From Hericium rajendrae (taxonomy: Eukaryota; Basidiomycota; Agaricomycetes; Russulales; Hericiaceae): 64,000 nucleotides of DNA. Made by a program: the position numbers and the translations under genes. Positions 63,148 to 64,000 of this stretch are shown in pieces. Where the stretch lies: contig CM065880.1 in assembly GCA_033439255.1 (NCBI GenBank), positions 3,286,001-3,350,000 on the forward strand, written 5' to 3'. The notes beneath the pieces are model-generated. The model was not told the DNA's origin. It ran no database searches and saw nothing but the letters and a program-made list of their open reading frames with translations. How positions within the stretch are numbered: position 1 is the first letter of the stretch; each line of letters starts with the position of its first letter.

Positions 63148-63575
63148 CGCTGAAGGCTGAGATCGACGATGCAAACTGCAATAGAAAAAAGATGGGTGTG
63201 GTAGCATCAAAGTAATTTTGGTAGAGCACACCGAGAAGGGCGTTTCTCGTCTGCTCCTGTCGGCGCGCTGTCGGCCATCTGGGCTACTGCTTCACTTTCC
63301 AATTCCATGTAAGGCGGTGCGTCTGTCAAGGAAGTGAAAAAGGAGTGTGTTCGACTAGATCTCATCTTGCGGCGACGCACTACTCCGTCGAATATATCTT
63401 ATCATTTAGATAGTACAAGCGTGACAGCTGGGATAGTGAAAGACAAGACATCACCGTCAGGAGCTGCTGGAGCGTACAAAAGCTACGAACAGGAGTCTTT
63501 CAGCGCCGCGTTGTTGGCTCTGCTTTCGTTCCCACGGTAGCGACAGCACGCCGTTTGACTTCAACGTGGTCTATC

Positions 63576-64000
63576 ATATACTTCAATTTTTGAATGTTTT
63601 GCAGGCGACGACGGAAGTTTGCTTCTGAAACACACACAAGCCCCCTAGATCAAACTCGACATGGCTTCCTTATCCACAATCTGTCTAAATTATCCTATCT
63701 GTGGCAACGTCAACAGTGGGCTATGGTGGAGACATCGCCCACTCGGCAGATGGAACAGTACAGTTCAGAGGTCATGTACACAATCCATCGCCCGTCGGTC
63801 ACTGGATATCAAGATAGGCCCACGTCGTAGCGCGAGGTACTCTGTTTCATATTTTAATCATAACCAGCTAAAACTGTGTTGGAAGATTTGCCAAATATGC
63901 GAGAACGGGATTGCCATCGCGTCCAATCCAGATCTTATCGCGTCCAATGTATGATCCTGGGATGGATGCCTGTGTCAGTGATACAGAATATGTCGGCTCA
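63576..64000. other. right edge, nothing recognised
   Basis: Short frames only (63594-63954). No conserved motif; possibly the start of a gene that continues outside the window. Confidence 0.3.

Larger units (their letters stand above)
61165..63575. repeat. direct segmental duplication, copy 2
   Basis: Second copy of 54965-57560, about 2.4 kb in the same orientation, containing fragment D, its 3' flank and gene E2. The copies lie on either side of E3 and the trpD-type gene. Confidence 0.8.

Overview
The window is nuclear DNA of a basidiomycete, most likely an Agaricomycete (mushroom or polypore). Genes are dense with many 47-65 nt GT-AG introns. Several protein families are typical of that class: KDZ transposases paired with TET/JBP oxygenases, DUF7918 proteins, and expanded orphan families. 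The species cannot be fixed from the sequence alone.

Bases 1-34,360 are a transposon nest. Innermost is a 14,007-bp KDZ DNA transposon (3812-17818). It has about 180-190 bp imperfect terminal inverted repeats, a 10-bp target duplication and GC-rich subterminal arrays. It carries four multi-exon genes: a TET/JBP-type 2-oxoglutarate oxygenase, a KDZ transposase with an open 1096-codon frame, a protein with two RNase H1-N/viroplasmin-type domains, and a 752-aa orphan of a basidiomycete family. It sits inside the single ORF of a small LTR element without pol (identical 152-bp LTRs, 2619-19046). That element in turn interrupts another long ORF (2313-2618 plus 19051-21416), which is broken by four in-frame TGA codons. 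Next comes a 5'-truncated LINE (about 21975-33945), split by other insertions including a full-length Ty3/gypsy chromovirus (25590-32676, 423-bp LTRs, CTATC target duplication, candidate -1 frameshift site between gag and pol). The LINE poly-A end abuts and truncates a DUF7918 gene.

Bases 34,600-45,900 hold ordinary housekeeping-type genes: a PRKRIP1-like protein, a 2OG-Fe(II) oxygenase relic, a DUF7918 gene with a C-terminal SUMO-interaction-like motif, a HIT-family hydrolase, RPAP1 (RNA polymerase II assembly) and a multi-pass membrane protein.

Bases 46,700-64,000 are a segmental-duplication cluster. Three complete paralogues and one fragment of an RGG-rich, possibly DXO/RAI1-related family are interleaved with the chromatin-remodelling subunit Ssr4, with three copies of another orphan family, and with anthranilate phosphoribosyltransferase (one apparent 1-nt frameshift). 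An inverted duplication of about 2 kb brackets Ssr4. A direct duplication of about 2.4 kb lies on both sides of the trpD-type gene.

The most interesting system is the KDZ transposon with its putative DNA-base-oxidising enzyme and extra cargo. It entered an LTR element whose two LTRs show no differences by eye, so it probably moved recently.
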